Assembly: GCA_903893955.1 (NCBI GenBank)
Contig: CAITOG010000010.1
Location: forward strand, 1 to 9,505
Reading direction: 5' to 3'
Origin: an uncultured Actinomycetes bacterium
GTDB lineage: Bacteria; Actinomycetota; Acidimicrobiia; Acidimicrobiales; RAAP-2
Length of the DNA stretch: 9,505 nt
Under the pieces are notes generated by a model that was not told where the DNA came from, made no database searches, and was given only the letters and a program-made list of their open reading frames with translations. The position numbers and the translations under genes are program-made. Of the stretch, positions 1 to 6,071 are shown in pieces. Each line of letters opens with the position of its first letter. The stretch's first letter is position 1.

Positions 1-33
1 CGATCTGCGACTCGAGTGGCGTTGCAAAGACCG

Positions 34-42
34 AGGAGGAGG
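34..42 (+). promoter_or_regulatory. Strong ribosome binding site of topA
   Basis: The purine run AGGAGGAGG ends six bases before the ATG at 49. It is close to the anti-Shine-Dalgarno complement and fixes the topA start. No promoter can be recognised in the 33 bases before it, so the topA promoter probably lies outside the window or topA continues an upstream operon. Confidence 0.85.
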
Positions 43-48
43 TGAGCG

Positions 49-2808
49 ATGGGCAAGGCACTGGTGATCGTTGAGTCACCCGCGAAGGCCAAGACGATCG
101 GCTCAATCCTCGGCTCAGATTTCGTCGTCGAGTCGTCTGTCGGCCACATCCGTGATCTCCCACATGGCGCCGAGGAGGTGCCTGCCGCCTACAAGGGCGA
201 GCCGTGGGCTCGCCTTGCGGTCAACGTCGACGACGGGTTCAAGCCTCTCTACGTGGTCTCCTCGGGCAAGAAGCAGGTGGTCTCCAAGCTCAAGAGCCTC
301 CTCAAGGGCGTCGACGAGGTCTTCCTCGCGACCGATGAAGACCGGGAGGGCGAGTCCATTGCATGGCACCTGCTCGAGGTCCTCAATCCCACGGTGCCTG
401 TCAAGCGGATGGTCTTCCACGAGATCACCCGGCCGGCCATCGAACGGGCTGTCGATGAGTCGCGCGATCTCGACCGTCGCCTCGTCGATGCCCAGGAGGC
501 ACGGCGGATCCTCGATCGCCTCTACGGCTACGAGGTCTCGCCGGTGTTGTGGAAGAAGGTCCTGCCCCGGCTGAGCGCGGGACGGGTCCAGTCGGTGGCC
601 ACTCGCCTCATCGTCGAGCGAGAGCGCGAGCGGATGGCCTTCCGCTCGGCATCGTGGCACGACGTGGTGGCGCAGCTCGCCGCCGACGGCCAGGGCTTCG
701 AGGGCCAGGTCATCTCCCTCGATGGGACACAGCTCGCCGATGGCAAGGACTTCGACGCCAGCGGTGCCCCCACCGGCGCACGTGAGGTCCGGCTGCTCAC
801 CCAGCCCGAGGCGGGGTTGGTGGCCAGCGGCCTGGAGAAGGCCACGCCTGCGGTGACCTCGGTCACGCAGAAGCCCTTCACCTCCAAGCCGCAGCCACCC
901 TTCATGACCTCGACGCTCCAGCAGGAGGCCGGTCGCAAGCTGCGCATGAGCGCGCAATCCGCGATGCGCACGGCCCAGCGGCTCTACGAAGAGGGCTGGA
1001 TCACCTACATGCGCACCGACTCGACGACCCTGTCGTCGGAGGCCATCGCGGCGGCCAGGGCCCAGGCCACCGAGCGCTACGGCCCCGAGTACGTCCCTGA
1101 GCAGCCTCGTCGCTACGACCGCAAGGTCAAGAACGCCCAGGAGGCGCACGAGGCGATCCGACCGGCCGGCGAGACTTTCCGGACCCCCGAGGAGGCCTCC
1201 CGCTCCCTCACCGGCGATGAGCTCCGTCTCTATGAGTTGGTGTGGGTGCGGACCGTCGCCTCGCAGATGGCCGATGCCCGCGGGACACAGGCGCAGATCA
1301 AGCTGACCGCGACCCTTCCTGGCGCTGCCGGCGACCTCGCTGGCACAGAGGTCGGGCTGCAGGCCAATGGGCGGGTGATCAGCTTTCCCGGCTATCGGCG
1401 GGCGTATGTCGAAGGTGCCGACGACCCAGAGGCCGAGCTCGCAGAGACCGAGCGAGTGCTGCCTGCGCTCGCGGAGGGCGATGTGGTCGTGGTCACCGAC
1501 ACGGAGGCCAAGGCGCACTCGACTCAGCCGCCAGCGCGCTTCACCGACGCGAGCCTGGTCAAGAAGATGGAGGAGCTCGGGATCGGGCGCCCCTCGACCT
1601 ATGCCTCTGTGATCTCGACGATCCAGGACCGAGGCTATGTCTGGAAGAAGGGGTCTGCGCTGGTGCCCAGCTTCACCGCCTTCGCGGTGGTCAAGCTCCT
1701 TGAGGAGCACTTCTCCGAGCTCGTCGACTACAACTTCACCGCCGCCATGGAGGATGATCTCGATGCCATCGCCTCGGGGACCGAGGAGTCCCTGCCCTGG
1801 CTCTCTCGCTTCTACTTCGGCCACGACGCCGATGGGGTGACCGGTTTCGGGCTTCAAGAGGCGGTCTCGGGCAACCTGGCTGAGATCGACCCGGTCGAGA
1901 TCAACTCGATCCCGCTCGGCCCGGACCCGACGAGCGGTGAGGACATCGTGATCCGGGTGGGCAAGTTCGGCCCCTATCTGAAGCGTGGCGAGGACACCGC
2001 GTCGTTGCGTGACGATGTGCTGCCCGACGAGCTGACCGTCGAGGAAGCGTCCGGGATCTTGGATGCGCCCCAGGGCGATCGGGTCGTTGGGCTCGATCCA
2101 GAGACCGGGCTTGAGATCTTCGTCAAGGCAGGTCGTTTCGGTCCCTACCTCCAGCTCGGTGCTGCTGAGGGCTCGACCAAGCCCAAGACCGCCTCGCTGC
2201 TGGCCACCATGACACCGGAGAAGGTGACCCTCGACGAAGCCCTTGAGCTCCTCTCCTTGCCACGTCTGGTCGGCCTCGATCCAGAGAGCGGCGAGGAGAT
2301 CCTGGCGCTCAACGGGCGCTACGGTCCCTATCTCACTCGAGGGAAGGACTCGAGGAGCCTTGCCAAAGAAGAGGAGATGTTCACCGTCACCTTGGACGAG
2401 GCACTCACCCTCTTCGCACAGCCCAAGCGAGGTCGAGGGCGCCAGGCCGCGCCACCGCTCAAGGAGCTGGGACCTGACCCAGTCAGCGGTGAGCCAGTCC
2501 TCGTCAAGGACGGTCGATTCGGTCCCTACGTGACCGATGGGACCACCAACGCGTCGCTTCGCACCGGCGACACTGTCGAGGACATCACGATTGAGCGAGC
2601 CGCAGAGCTCCTTGAGATCCGCCGAGCGGCCGGACCTGCCAAGAAGAAGAAGGCAGCGAAGAAGAAGGCGCCGGCGAAGAAGGCCGCAGCAAAGAAGTCA
2701 GCGGCCAAGAAGAAAGCCCCTGCCAGGAAGGCGGCAGCGACGAAGAAGGCGCCGGCCAAGAAAGCAGCACCAGCGGCTCGCGAACCTGAGGGCGACGACG
2801 CCGAGTGA
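49..2808 (+). CDS. topA: DNA topoisomerase I (type IA), actinobacterial form with Lys-rich tail
   Basis: This enzyme relaxes negatively supercoiled DNA by cutting one strand through a 5'-phosphotyrosine link. The N-terminal TOPRIM domain opens with LVIVESPAKAKTIG (catalytic Glu9) and carries the metal-binding DEDREGE motif (Asp96, Asp98, Glu100). The active-site tyrosine is Tyr320 in ITYMRTDS, almost the same position as in E. coli TopA. The C-terminal part holds four repeats of the type GLDPxxG...GRFGPY, at about residues 622-650, 681-706, 742-766 and 807-833. There are no zinc-ribbon cysteines. A Lys/Ala/Pro tail (about 864-911) ends in an acidic tip. Tails of this kind in mycobacterial TopoI are known to bind DNA and support strand passage. 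Length (919 aa) and architecture match actinobacterial TopoI. The start is set by a strong ribosome binding site. The stop overlaps the start of tmk by four bases. Confidence 0.98.
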   Translation: MGKALVIVESPAKAKTIGSILGSDFVVESSVGHIRDLPHGAEEVPAAYKGEPWARLAVNVDDGFKPLYVVSSGKKQVVSKLKSLLKGVDEVFLATDEDREGESIAWHLLEVLNPTVPVKRMVFHEITRPAIERAVDESRDLDRRLVDAQEARRILDRLYGYEVSPVLWKKVLPRLSAGRVQSVATRLIVERERERMAFRSASWHDVVAQLAADGQGFEGQVISLDGTQLADGKDFDASGAPTGAREVRLLTQPEAGLVASGLEKATPAVTSVTQKPFTSKPQPPFMTSTLQQEAGRKLRMSAQSAMRTAQRLYEEGWITYMRTDSTTLSSEAIAAARAQATERYGPEYVPEQPRRYDRKVKNAQEAHEAIRPAGETFRTPEEASRSLTGDELRLYELVWVRTVASQMADARGTQAQIKLTATLPGAAGDLAGTEVGLQANGRVISFPGYRRAYVEGADDPEAELAETERVLPALAEGDVVVVTDTEAKAHSTQPPARFTDASLVKKMEELGIGRPSTYASVISTIQDRGYVWKKGSALVPSFTAFAVVKLLEEHFSELVDYNFTAAMEDDLDAIASGTEESLPWLSRFYFGHDADGVTGFGLQEAVSGNLAEIDPVEINSIPLGPDPTSGEDIVIRVGKFGPYLKRGEDTASLRDDVLPDELTVEEASGILDAPQGDRVVGLDPETGLEIFVKAGRFGPYLQLGAAEGSTKPKTASLLATMTPEKVTLDEALELLSLPRLVGLDPESGEEILALNGRYGPYLTRGKDSRSLAKEEEMFTVTLDEALTLFAQPKRGRGRQAAPPLKELGPDPVSGEPVLVKDGRFGPYVTDGTTNASLRTGDTVEDITIERAAELLEIRRAAGPAKKKKAAKKKAPAKKAAAKKSAAKKKAPARKAAATKKAPAKKAAPAAREPEGDDAE
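2638..2781 (+). repeat. Lys/Ala/Pro low-complexity repeat encoding the TopA tail
   Basis: This stretch is built from AAG-rich codons alternating with Ala and Pro codons and encodes blocks such as KKKAPAKKAA and TKKAPAKKAA. Two copies of a longer unit begin at about 2652 and 2733, an offset of 81 bases or 27 codons. The second copy breaks off into the acidic end of the protein. The in-frame offset suggests growth by duplication of a coding unit. It resembles histone-H1-like tails in composition but belongs to topA. Confidence 0.8.
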
Positions 2809-3410
2809 GCAACCGCGGCCGGTTCTTCGTCTTCGAGGGCATCGATGGCTGCGGCAAGACCACGCAGGTCGAGCGTCTGGTCATGGCGCGTGACGGCTTC
2901 TCGAGTTTCGAGCCTGGAGGCACCGAACTCGGCCAGGCGCTCCGTACCATCCTGCTCGGCACCGGCGAGCCGCCGGTGCCCATGGCCGAGGCGCTGCTCA
3001 TGGCTGCAGATCGAGCCCAGCACGTGGCGCAGGTCATCGAGCCTGTCCTTGAGCGAGGGATCGACGTGATCTCTGATCGCCACGTGGCATCGACCATCGC
3101 CTACCAGGGGTACGGCCGACGTCTGGACCTCGCCGCGCTCGAGACACTCAACCTGCTGGCCACCCAGGGCCTCGTGGCAGACCTCACCATCCTGCTCGAC
3201 CTCCCCGTCGAGGTGGCCGAGGAGCGGCGTCGGCACGACGACCCAGACCGGCTCGAGTCGCTGGCCGATGGTTTCTTCGATCGGGTGCGAGCTGGGTACC
3301 TCGAGATCGCAGCGGCAGCCCCGGGCGACTGGGTGGTGATCGATGCCGCCCAAGAGCCCGATGCTGTCGAGCTCGCAGTGCTCGAGGCCTTGGCGGAGCG
3401 TGGGCTGTGA
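2805..3410 (+). CDS. tmk: Thymidylate kinase (dTMP kinase)
   Basis: The enzyme phosphorylates dTMP to dTDP with ATP, an essential step of dTTP synthesis in the cytoplasm. The P-loop EGIDGCGKTT is at residues 11-20, the EPGGT motif at 36-40, and the DRH...S nucleotide-binding motif at 91-96 followed by AYQGYGR. A LID-like segment with DPDRLES lies near 146-152, and the typical FFDRVRAGYLEIA helix follows. At 201 aa the length is usual. The GTG start overlaps the topA stop (GTGA), implying coupled translation. Two oddities stand out: only 15 residues separate GKTT from EPGGT, about six fewer than in E. coli, and the Arg that normally precedes EPGGT is Phe35. No frameshift is apparent, and all other motifs are intact. 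Confidence 0.93.
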   Translation: MSNRGRFFVFEGIDGCGKTTQVERLVMARDGFSSFEPGGTELGQALRTILLGTGEPPVPMAEALLMAADRAQHVAQVIEPVLERGIDVISDRHVASTIAYQGYGRRLDLAALETLNLLATQGLVADLTILLDLPVEVAEERRRHDDPDRLESLADGFFDRVRAGYLEIAAAAPGDWVVIDAAQEPDAVELAVLEALAERGL

Positions 3411-4486
3411 CGACCCGCGTCGACCTGTTCGCTGACGTCCCGGGTCAGGAGCGAGCGGTGGCCGAGCTGGTTGCCGCCGCCGCGGCCCCTGTCCACGCCT
3501 ATCTCTTCCTCGGCCCCGCAGGCACCAACAAGGACACGGCGGCGATCGCCTTCGCCGCCATGATCCTCTGCGAGCACGGTGGCTGTGGCACGTGCGCGAC
3601 CTGCCAGCGGGTGCTCACCACTGGACATCCGGACCTCGTGGTCGTCGAGCCGGTGGGCGTCGCCTACAAGGTCGAGGAGCTGCGGACCATCGGGCAGGTC
3701 GCGCTCCGTCGTCCGCTCGAAGCGCCCAAGACCGTGATCATCGTGCGCGAGGCCCAAGCTGTCGGGCTCCACTACGCAGCCTTCTTGAAGACGCTCGAGG
3801 AGCCGCCAGGCAGCACGGTCTTCATCTTGGTGGCTGACGACCTTCCCCGATCGCTCCAGACCATCACCTCTCGCTGTGTGGTCGTCCGTTTCCGAGCGCT
3901 GAGCCCGGACGTGGTGGCCGGCTGGTTGGTCGACCGAGGCAGCGAGCCACGAGCCGCCGCGGCCATCGCGGAGGCAGCAGCAGGGAACCTTCGGCGCGCC
4001 TCGTTGCTGGTCGATGATCCTGGGTTCCTCGCCCGCTACGAGCGGTGGGTGTCGATCCCGACACGCCTCGATGCAGATGGGGCGACGGCGAGCAGGCTCG
4101 CCGACGAGGTGCTCGCGGGCATGGAGGAGGCCGTCGCCGCACTCAAGCGTGACCACGAGCGCCAGGTGGCGGCGCTCGAAGCCCAGGCGGCGGCCATGGG
4201 AGAGCGACGGGTGCAGGGGCTCTCGAACCTGCGCGACGACCACAAGCGGGAGATCCGTCGCTACGAGACCGTCGAGCTCACGGCCGGTCTCGGAGCACTG
4301 GCGCGCTGCTATCGCGATGAGATGGTCGTGGCTGCTGGTGCAGATGATGGCGGCCGGCTCAGGCGAGCGACCGAGGCAGTCACGATGATCAGCGCGTTCA
4401 CCTCGACCTGGCACCGGAACCCAAGGCCAAAGCTGGCCCTCGAACGGCTGTTCCTCGATCTCGGCGCACTGGGCTCGGCCCGCTGA
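3407..4486 (+). CDS. holB: DNA polymerase III delta-prime subunit (clamp loader)
   Basis: Delta-prime is the stator of the clamp-loader complex that places the beta clamp on primed DNA. It is an AAA+ protein that in E. coli does not hydrolyse ATP. Visible signs are a degenerate P-loop (GPAGTNKDTAA, about 36-46), a zinc-module cysteine set (Cys55, Cys60, Cys63, Cys66) followed by GHPD, a Walker-B region that has lost its acidic core (VIIVREAQAVG), LKTLEEPP at about 128-134, and the SRC motif at 155-157. The Cys55-Cys60 gap is four residues shorter than in E. coli. Residues about 235-290 form a charged, probably helical or coiled-coil insert, followed by an LGALARCYRDE segment like that of actinobacterial delta-prime proteins. 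The GTG start overlaps the tmk stop by four bases, with GGAG at 3395-3398 as ribosome binding site. Confidence 0.9.
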   Translation: MTTRVDLFADVPGQERAVAELVAAAAAPVHAYLFLGPAGTNKDTAAIAFAAMILCEHGGCGTCATCQRVLTTGHPDLVVVEPVGVAYKVEELRTIGQVALRRPLEAPKTVIIVREAQAVGLHYAAFLKTLEEPPGSTVFILVADDLPRSLQTITSRCVVVRFRALSPDVVAGWLVDRGSEPRAAAAIAEAAAGNLRRASLLVDDPGFLARYERWVSIPTRLDADGATASRLADEVLAGMEEAVAALKRDHERQVAALEAQAAAMGERRVQGLSNLRDDHKREIRRYETVELTAGLGALARCYRDEMVVAAGADDGGRLRRATEAVTMISAFTSTWHRNPRPKLALERLFLDLGALGSAR

Positions 4487-5025
4487 TGGCCAACATCCTG
4501 GTCCTCTGCACAGCGAACCAGTGCCGGTCACCACTGGCTGCTGCCATGCTGCATCGACGGGTTGCGCAGCGGGGCCTCAACCACAGGGTCAAGTCGGCGG
4601 GGCTGCTGCGCGGCGGCGAGCGGTCGCCTGAGCAGATCATCGAGGTGGCTCGACTGCACGGCTTCGACCTGACTGAGCATCGAAGCGAACAGGTCACCAC
4701 GAGGCTCCTCGATGGCGCCGACCTGGTGCTCGGCATGACGCGGCACCACGTCCGGGACGTGGCGGTCATGGAGCCTTCGGTGTGGCCGCACGCCTTCACC
4801 ATGACTGAGTTCGTGCGCCGCTCTGCGAGTGCCGGGCAGAAGCCAGCCAGTGTCGATGTGGCGTCATGGTGCCAGACGATCCACCACGGCCGGACGACCT
4901 CGGATCTCCTCGCAGCCTCGGCCTCCGATGATATCGACGACCCGATGGGCGGCACGTTCGACGACTTCGTGCACCTCGGCGACGTCTTGGATTCAGTCAT
5001 GGACGAGGTGGCTGCGAACCTCTGA
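4486..5025 (+). CDS. Low-molecular-weight protein-tyrosine-phosphatase-like protein
   Basis: The protein begins with the phosphate-binding loop of the low-molecular-weight PTP/arsenate reductase fold: ILVLCTANQCRSP, with Cys8 as nucleophile and Arg14 completing the CX5R(S) signature. The general-acid motif is probably the DDP at 151-153 (in DDIDDPMGG). At 179 aa it is longer than the typical 145-155 aa phosphatase. The extra residues fall between about 98 and 148 and include a WPHAFTMTEFVRR segment. The ATG shares one base with the holB stop (TGATG), so translation is probably coupled. Phosphatase activity is inferred from an intact signature. The substrate is unknown: it could act on phosphotyrosine, phosphoarginine or a small phosphate ester. 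An arsenate reductase is less likely because no ars gene is near. Confidence 0.8.
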   Translation: MANILVLCTANQCRSPLAAAMLHRRVAQRGLNHRVKSAGLLRGGERSPEQIIEVARLHGFDLTEHRSEQVTTRLLDGADLVLGMTRHHVRDVAVMEPSVWPHAFTMTEFVRRSASAGQKPASVDVASWCQTIHHGRTTSDLLAASASDDIDDPMGGTFDDFVHLGDVLDSVMDEVAANL

Positions 5026-5088
5026 GCGGAACATCCCGGTCTATATGGGTCGAGAAGGACACAGGGACCAAGCGATGGCGGCGAGCGC

Positions 5089-5147
5089 AGGGTTGCCTGC
5101 ACGCGACCAAGGCCTCTTCTCGCTCGTCAAAGGATGGTCGCAACCCT
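5089..5147 (+). other. Long interrupted stem-loop downstream of the phosphatase gene
   Basis: The left arm AGGGTTG (5089-5095) pairs with CAACCCT (5141-5147), and CGACCA (5104-5109) pairs with TGGTCG (5135-5140). This gives 13 base pairs with an eight-base bulge on the left side and a 25-base loop. The arrangement is unlikely to arise by chance and sits 63 bases after the phosphatase stop codon. No T tract follows. It may be a transcript-end stabiliser, part of a terminator, or part of a small RNA. Confidence 0.5.
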
Positions 5148-5172
5148 CCTCGCGCGCTCGGTGAACGCGAGG
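5148..5172 (+). terminator. Possible U-less terminator hairpin
   Basis: CCTCGCG (5148-5154) pairs perfectly with CGCGAGG (5166-5172) around an 11-base loop, directly after the preceding stem-loop. GC-rich hairpins without a T run are often proposed as terminators in actinobacteria. The place, after a four-gene operon, fits. Absence of a T tract keeps confidence low. Confidence 0.4.
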
Positions 5173-5344
5173 TCGGCGTCGTGGCGTCTTCGGCTTCGAG
5201 ATGTGTCGTGAGCCTCCCAAAGCCACCGATGGATGCCGTCACGAACTGGTGCCGATGGGAAGGGACTCGATCGGAGCAGGTGGGCACGTTGCCGCCACTC
5301 GTGCAGCAAGCACTGTCGTGACGGGCTTCCCTGGACCAAAGGGT

Positions 5345-5368
5345 CTCGGGTAGCCTTGTGATCCCGAG
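5345..5368 (+). promoter_or_regulatory. Inverted repeat around a -10-like hexamer before tRNA-Thr
   Basis: CTCGGG (5345-5350) and CCCGAG (5363-5368) form a perfect inverted repeat. Inside it, TAGCCT (5351-5356) matches the actinobacterial -10 pattern TANNNT. Initiation about seven bases on would give a leader of roughly 35 bases before the tRNA. I see no convincing -35 at the right distance. The repeat could be an operator or merely a hairpin at the transcript start. Confidence 0.3.
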
Positions 5369-5398
5369 CGACGGCGCGATCGACGTCCGCGAGGGTGT

Positions 5399-5473
5399 GC
5401 CTGGGTAGCTCAGTGGCAGAGCAACGCACTCGTAATGCGTAGGTCGTGGGTTCAATCCCCACCCCAGGCTCCA
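5399..5473 (+). tRNA. tRNA-Thr (anticodon CGT)
   Basis: A full cloverleaf folds by hand. The acceptor stem is GCCTGGG (5399-5405) with CCCAGGC (5463-5469). The D arm is GCTC/GAGC (5408-5411 and 5419-5422). The anticodon stem is ACGCA/TGCGT (5424-5428 and 5436-5440) with loop CTCGTAA, giving anticodon CGT at 5431-5433. The T arm is GTGGG/CCCAC with loop TTCAATC. All stems are perfectly paired. The discriminator is T5470 and CCA (5471-5473) is encoded. It reads the threonine codon ACG. It stands alone, with no other tRNA gene beside it. Confidence 0.97.
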
Positions 5474-5502
5474 CGGAGCACGTCGCTGTCCTGATGCACT
5501 TC

Positions 5503-5519
5503 GCCTGGGCTAGTTCATT
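5503..5519 (+). repeat. Imperfect copy of the 5' end of the tRNA
   Basis: GCCTGGGCTAGTTCATT resembles the tRNA start GCCTGGGTAGCTCAGT: seven identical bases, then one inserted C and two mismatches. It lies 104 bases downstream of the original. It could be a remnant of a second tRNA gene or a chance match. Its GCCTGGG could also pair with the tRNA 3' acceptor strand CCCAGGC (5463-5469). Confidence 0.35.
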
Positions 5520-5530
5520 TCATTATGTCC

Positions 5531-5535
5531 GGAGG
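5531..5535 (+). promoter_or_regulatory. Ribosome binding site deciding a TTG start
   Basis: GGAGG is followed by five bases and then TTG at 5541. It selects the TTG as start of the DUF1697 gene over the ATG at 5525, which lies upstream of the site in another frame. The bases just before it (5511-5527) are unusually A/T-rich for this window and may contain the promoter, but no clear hexamer pair can be named. Confidence 0.75.
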
Positions 5536-5540
5536 TTCTG

Positions 5541-6071
5541 TTGCGAAGCGTGGCTCTTCTGCGAGGCATCAACGTCGGCGGGCACAACATGGTCAAGATG
5601 CCGATCCTCACCTCGATCGTCGAGTCCATCGGAGCCATCGATGTCTCCACCTACCTCCAGAGCGGCAACGTGCTGCTCGATTCGCCCATGGTGGCTCCAG
5701 TGCTCGATCGGACGCTCGAGGCGGCGTTCGCAGAAGCGCTTGGTTTCGACGTGCCGGTGGTCACGAGGTCCCATGTGGCGATGGCGGGAATCGCCCGTTC
5801 GCACCCCTTCGCGACATCGTCAGGTGACGAGCGATCGCTCCACGTGGTGTTCCTCTCCGAACAACCCTCTGAGGAGGCGGTTGGATCGCTGGCGGTGCCG
5901 GAGGGCTGCGCTGATCGCCTCATCCTCGACGGTGCCGAGGTCTATCTGGATCTTGAGAACGCCGGACGGACGAAGCTCACGCTTGCGTGGCTCGAGCGTC
6001 AGCTCGGCGTGCGGGGAACCCAGCGCAACTGGCGCACCACGTGCACGGTGGCGGAGCTGCTCTCACGCTGA
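5541..6071 (+). CDS. DUF1697 family protein
   Basis: The family hallmark is at the very N-terminus: VALLRGINVGG, followed by the Met-Pro-x-Leu helix region and TYLQSGNVLLDS at about 37-48. The C-terminal hallmark GRTKLTLAWLERQLGV...TQRNWRT is also present. The protein is 176 aa, a normal full-length size for the family. DUF1697 proteins are small soluble proteins of unknown biochemical function found in many bacteria, so no role is claimed. The TTG start is supported by the GGAGG site and by the conserved N-terminus beginning directly at it. It is a single gene between the tRNA and the convergent peptidoglycan block, and its stop codon lies inside the last codons of murD2. Confidence 0.9.
   Translation: MRSVALLRGINVGGHNMVKMPILTSIVESIGAIDVSTYLQSGNVLLDSPMVAPVLDRTLEAAFAEALGFDVPVVTRSHVAMAGIARSHPFATSSGDERSLHVVFLSEQPSEEAVGSLAVPEGCADRLILDGAEVYLDLENAGRTKLTLAWLERQLGVRGTQRNWRTTCTVAELLSR

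Larger units (their letters stand above)
5026..5398 (+). other. Non-coding spacer between the phosphatase gene and tRNA-Thr
   Basis: I find no credible gene in these 373 bases. Open frames here are shadows without recognisable motifs, and some run antisense through the tRNA. The spacer holds two consecutive hairpins (5089-5147 and 5148-5172) that may end the upstream operon, and a possible promoter with an inverted repeat (5345-5368) for the tRNA. The rest, about 5173-5340, shows nothing I can name. Confidence 0.6.

Noticed and set aside
1..48. Tail of a gene upstream of topA
   Set aside because: Two plus-strand frames end with stops at 43-45 and 72-74, but too few residues are visible to recognise or choose one.
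115..1857. 580-codon open frame on the minus strand
   Set aside because: It lies wholly inside topA and is a GC-rich shadow frame, with His/Gly/Arg-rich composition and no domain.
3101..4534. 477-codon open frame on the minus strand
   Set aside because: It runs antisense across tmk and holB, both of which have clear family motifs. It shows no motif of its own.
4486..5025. Arsenate reductase (ArsC, thioredoxin type)
   Set aside because: The shared fold allows it, but there is no ars context. The CX5R loop plus DP motif fits the phosphatase equally well or better.
4997..5474. Minus-strand open frames beginning MEPGVGIEPTTYALRVRC and MNPRPTHYECVALP
   Set aside because: They are the antisense translation of tRNA-Thr, a well-known annotation artefact. 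The remainder of each frame has no recognisable motif.
5503..5519. Attachment site of an integrative element at tRNA-Thr
   Set aside because: The repeated bases come from the 5' end of the tRNA rather than the 3' end, the copy is imperfect and only 104 bases away, and there is no integrase.
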